Source: Actinomycetospora endophytica (lineage in GTDB: Bacteria > Actinomycetota > Actinomycetes > Mycobacteriales > Pseudonocardiaceae). From it: a stretch of DNA of 64,000 bases. Under the pieces are notes generated by a model. The model did not search any database. It had not been told where the DNA came from and saw only the letters and a program-made list of their open reading frames with translations. Below, one piece after another: positions 62,726-64,000 of this stretch. Every line of letters begins with the position of its first letter. The stretch's first letter is position 1. The stretch spans positions 62,001 to 126,000 of the forward strand of contig NZ_JAJNDB010000001.1 in the NCBI RefSeq assembly GCF_021026375.1. Direction: 5' to 3'. Position numbers and translations under genes: made by a program.

Positions 62726-63688
62726 CTACGCCACCACCCGCGTGCGCTGCGCGCCGAATCCGACGGTCGAGCTCCGCTGCGCTTCGTCTCCGGGCCCGCT
62801 GATCGTCCCCGTCATGACGTCACCCGGTCGCAGCAGCCGGCCCCGGGCCATGCCGTTGCCGGCCGGGCTGCCGGTGAGCACCAGGTCGCCCGGGCGCAGC
62901 GGGGTGATCTCCGAGGCCGCGGCGACGAGGGACGCGGTGTCGAAGAGCATGTCCTTGGTGGTCTCGTCCTGCATCACCTCGCCGTCCAGTTCGAGGTGGA
63001 TCCGCAGGTCGGCCGGGTCGACGTCCCGCGCGGGCAGCAGCCACGGGCCGAGCGGGGTGAACCCGGGCCCGTTCTTGCCGCGGAACCAGTCGGTGCCGAT
63101 CTCGGGCATGTCGCGGCGGAACACCTGGTCCCGGGCGGTGAGGTCGTTGGCGATCGTGTAGGCGGCGACGTGGGAGAGCGCGTGCTCGCGGTCCACCCGG
63201 AACGCCTCGCGGCCGATCACCGCGGCGAGTTCGAGCTCCCAGTCGAGCTTGTCGGTCCAGGGCGGGATGGTGACGTCGTCGTAGGGCCCGGTGACCGCCG
63301 ACGGCAGCCCGACGAACAGGTACGGCGTCCCCTCGGCGGCTCGGCGGTCCATCATCGCGGCGATCTCGGCCCGGGCCTGCGCCTCGGTGCGGGCGTCGTC
63401 GGCGGGGCGGTGCGCGACCGCGAGGTCGATGACGTGGGTGCGGTAGTTCGCGCCCGACTGCAGGACCTGGCCCGGCTCGAGCGGGGCGTGCACGCGCAGC
63501 CCGGCGAGCGGCTCACCGTCGGCATCGCCGAGAGCGTCCAGCCGGGGCAGCACGCGGTCCCAGTCGGCGAGCAGGTCCCGGGTCGTCGGGGCCTGGTCGG
63601 TGAGGTCCACGACCCGGTCGGCCGCGGTGACCGCCCCGGGGAACCGTCGATCGTCCCCGGGCCGCGAGAACGTGCCGAGCCTGTTCAT
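62726..63688 (-). CDS. Fumarylacetoacetate hydrolase-family protein (first in operon)
   Basis: 320 residues from the ATG at 63688 (GGAGGATT upstream). Ligands: KLDWELELAAVIGREAFRVD (ExE) and Asp in ANDLTARDQVFRRDMPEIGT; GKNGPGFTPLGPWLL and LRPGDLVLTGSPAGNGMARG are the late FAH motifs. The two FAH proteins of the operon are only distantly alike, so they probably act at successive steps (for example decarboxylase and hydratase). It is the first gene after the divergent LysR control region. Confidence 0.93.
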   Translation of the reverse strand: MNRLGTFSRPGDDRRFPGAVTAADRVVDLTDQAPTTRDLLADWDRVLPRLDALGDADGEPLAGLRVHAPLEPGQVLQSGANYRTHVIDLAVAHRPADDARTEAQARAEIAAMMDRRAAEGTPYLFVGLPSAVTGPYDDVTIPPWTDKLDWELELAAVIGREAFRVDREHALSHVAAYTIANDLTARDQVFRRDMPEIGTDWFRGKNGPGFTPLGPWLLPARDVDPADLRIHLELDGEVMQDETTKDMLFDTASLVAAASEITPLRPGDLVLTGSPAGNGMARGRLLRPGDVMTGTISGPGDEAQRSSTVGFGAQRTRVVA

Positions 63689-63767
63689 GGGAATCCTCCG
63701 CGACGCCGTCGGTGCCACGACGACTGTGCGGCCGGTCACCGGGGGCCCGGAAGAGCGAACCGCTGAT

Positions 63768-63796
63768 GCCGGGCATCGACGCCGTCGATGCCCGGC
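63768..63796. promoter_or_regulatory. 29-bp palindrome between LysR gene and aromatic operon
   Basis: The 14-base arm 63768-63781 (beginning GCCGGGCATC) is repeated exactly inverted at 63783-63796 with a single-base spacer. It lies 37 bp before the LysR ATG and 79 bp before the operon's first ATG. It suits a LysR-type or other dimeric regulator site; as RNA it would also form a strong hairpin, but no U run follows. Confidence 0.75.
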
Positions 63797-63833
63797 GTTG
63801 TCGCGTGCCGCTTCCGCGCGGTATTCCTGCACG

Positions 63834-64000
63834 ATGTCCGCGACGACCGGCGGTGCCTCCGGCCCGCCACCGCCTTCGTCGTCGCCGTCCGCCGCGATCC
63901 GGCTCGTGAACCTCGACCTCAACCTGCTGCTCTCGCTGCGCGCCCTGCTGACCGAGCGCAACGTCACCCGCGCCGCCGCCGCGCTCGGACTCTCCCAGCC
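63834..64000 (+). CDS. LysR-family regulator, N-terminus only (cut by window edge)
   Basis: The frame from the ATG at 63834 has a 20-residue Pro/Ser-rich lead (SGPPPPSSSPSAAIRLV), then VNLDLNLLLSLRALLTERNV and TRAAAALGLSQP, the start of a LysR HTH. The GTG before NLDLNLL is an equally likely start. Transcribed away from the aromatic operon, it is the probable activator of it, with a ring-cleavage substrate or intermediate as co-inducer. Confidence 0.85.
   Translation, partial: MSATTGGASGPPPPSSSPSAAIRLVNLDLNLLLSLRALLTERNVTRAAAALGLSQ

Overview
The window is uniformly GC-rich with strong GC bias at third codon positions. It encodes typical actinobacterial families: a WhiB regulator, an Lsr2 remnant, a PF04672-type S-adenosyl methyltransferase, a DUF3761 protein and Pro/Ala-rich membrane-anchored proteins. 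I infer a soil actinomycete, plausibly of the Pseudonocardia type; the genus is a guess. No rRNA, CRISPR array or prophage is visible and I could support no tRNA gene.

Left third (1-14.3 kb): an Lrp/AsnC regulator cut by the window edge, a frameshifted DHA2-type drug exporter, a divergent NmrA-like/TetR pair, a CLC chloride channel, and a flavoprotein monooxygenase/MarR pair around a perfect inverted repeat. Between these lies debris: DoxX, PrsW, Lsr2 and methyltransferase remnants.

One-carbon and catabolic block (14.9-33.1 kb): a tightly overlapping operon of a MetV-like zinc protein, MetF, a MidA-like methyltransferase and a core-MetE protein. Two more MetE C-terminal-domain paralogues follow. 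The second sits at the end of a long operon: three-subunit molybdenum hydroxylase, SDR, cyclase-family hydrolase, small membrane protein, MetE-like. That operon diverges from a 952-residue regulator with a LacI DNA-binding domain at one end and a PucR DNA-binding domain at the other. My working model is a catabolic route that hydroxylates and hydrolyses a methylated (hetero)cyclic substrate and passes the methyl group to a folate or thiol carrier.

Middle (33.3-44.1 kb): a DsbA-like/CcdA-like pair, a Pro-rich roadblock-like protein, a helix-hairpin-helix protein, a BLUF photoreceptor and a WhiB protein. An IS21-family element (40194-43425, 6-bp target duplication) carries a GNAT acetyltransferase besides istA/istB and has cut a MerR/B12-binding regulator gene in two.

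Right third (44.4-64.0 kb): a self-sufficient CYP102-like P450-reductase fusion with two small partner genes, a dienelactone hydrolase, decayed genes (IS630, HxlR, LpqC), a TatA/DUF1501/DUF1800 cluster, and a seven-gene translationally coupled aromatic-degradation operon (two FAH proteins, flavin monooxygenase, extradiol dioxygenase, P450, amidohydrolase, metallo-beta-lactamase). It diverges from a LysR gene, with a 29-bp near-perfect palindrome between them.

Several otherwise intact genes carry single-base indels, three of them in or beside short G or C runs, so draft-assembly error must be separated from real decay.
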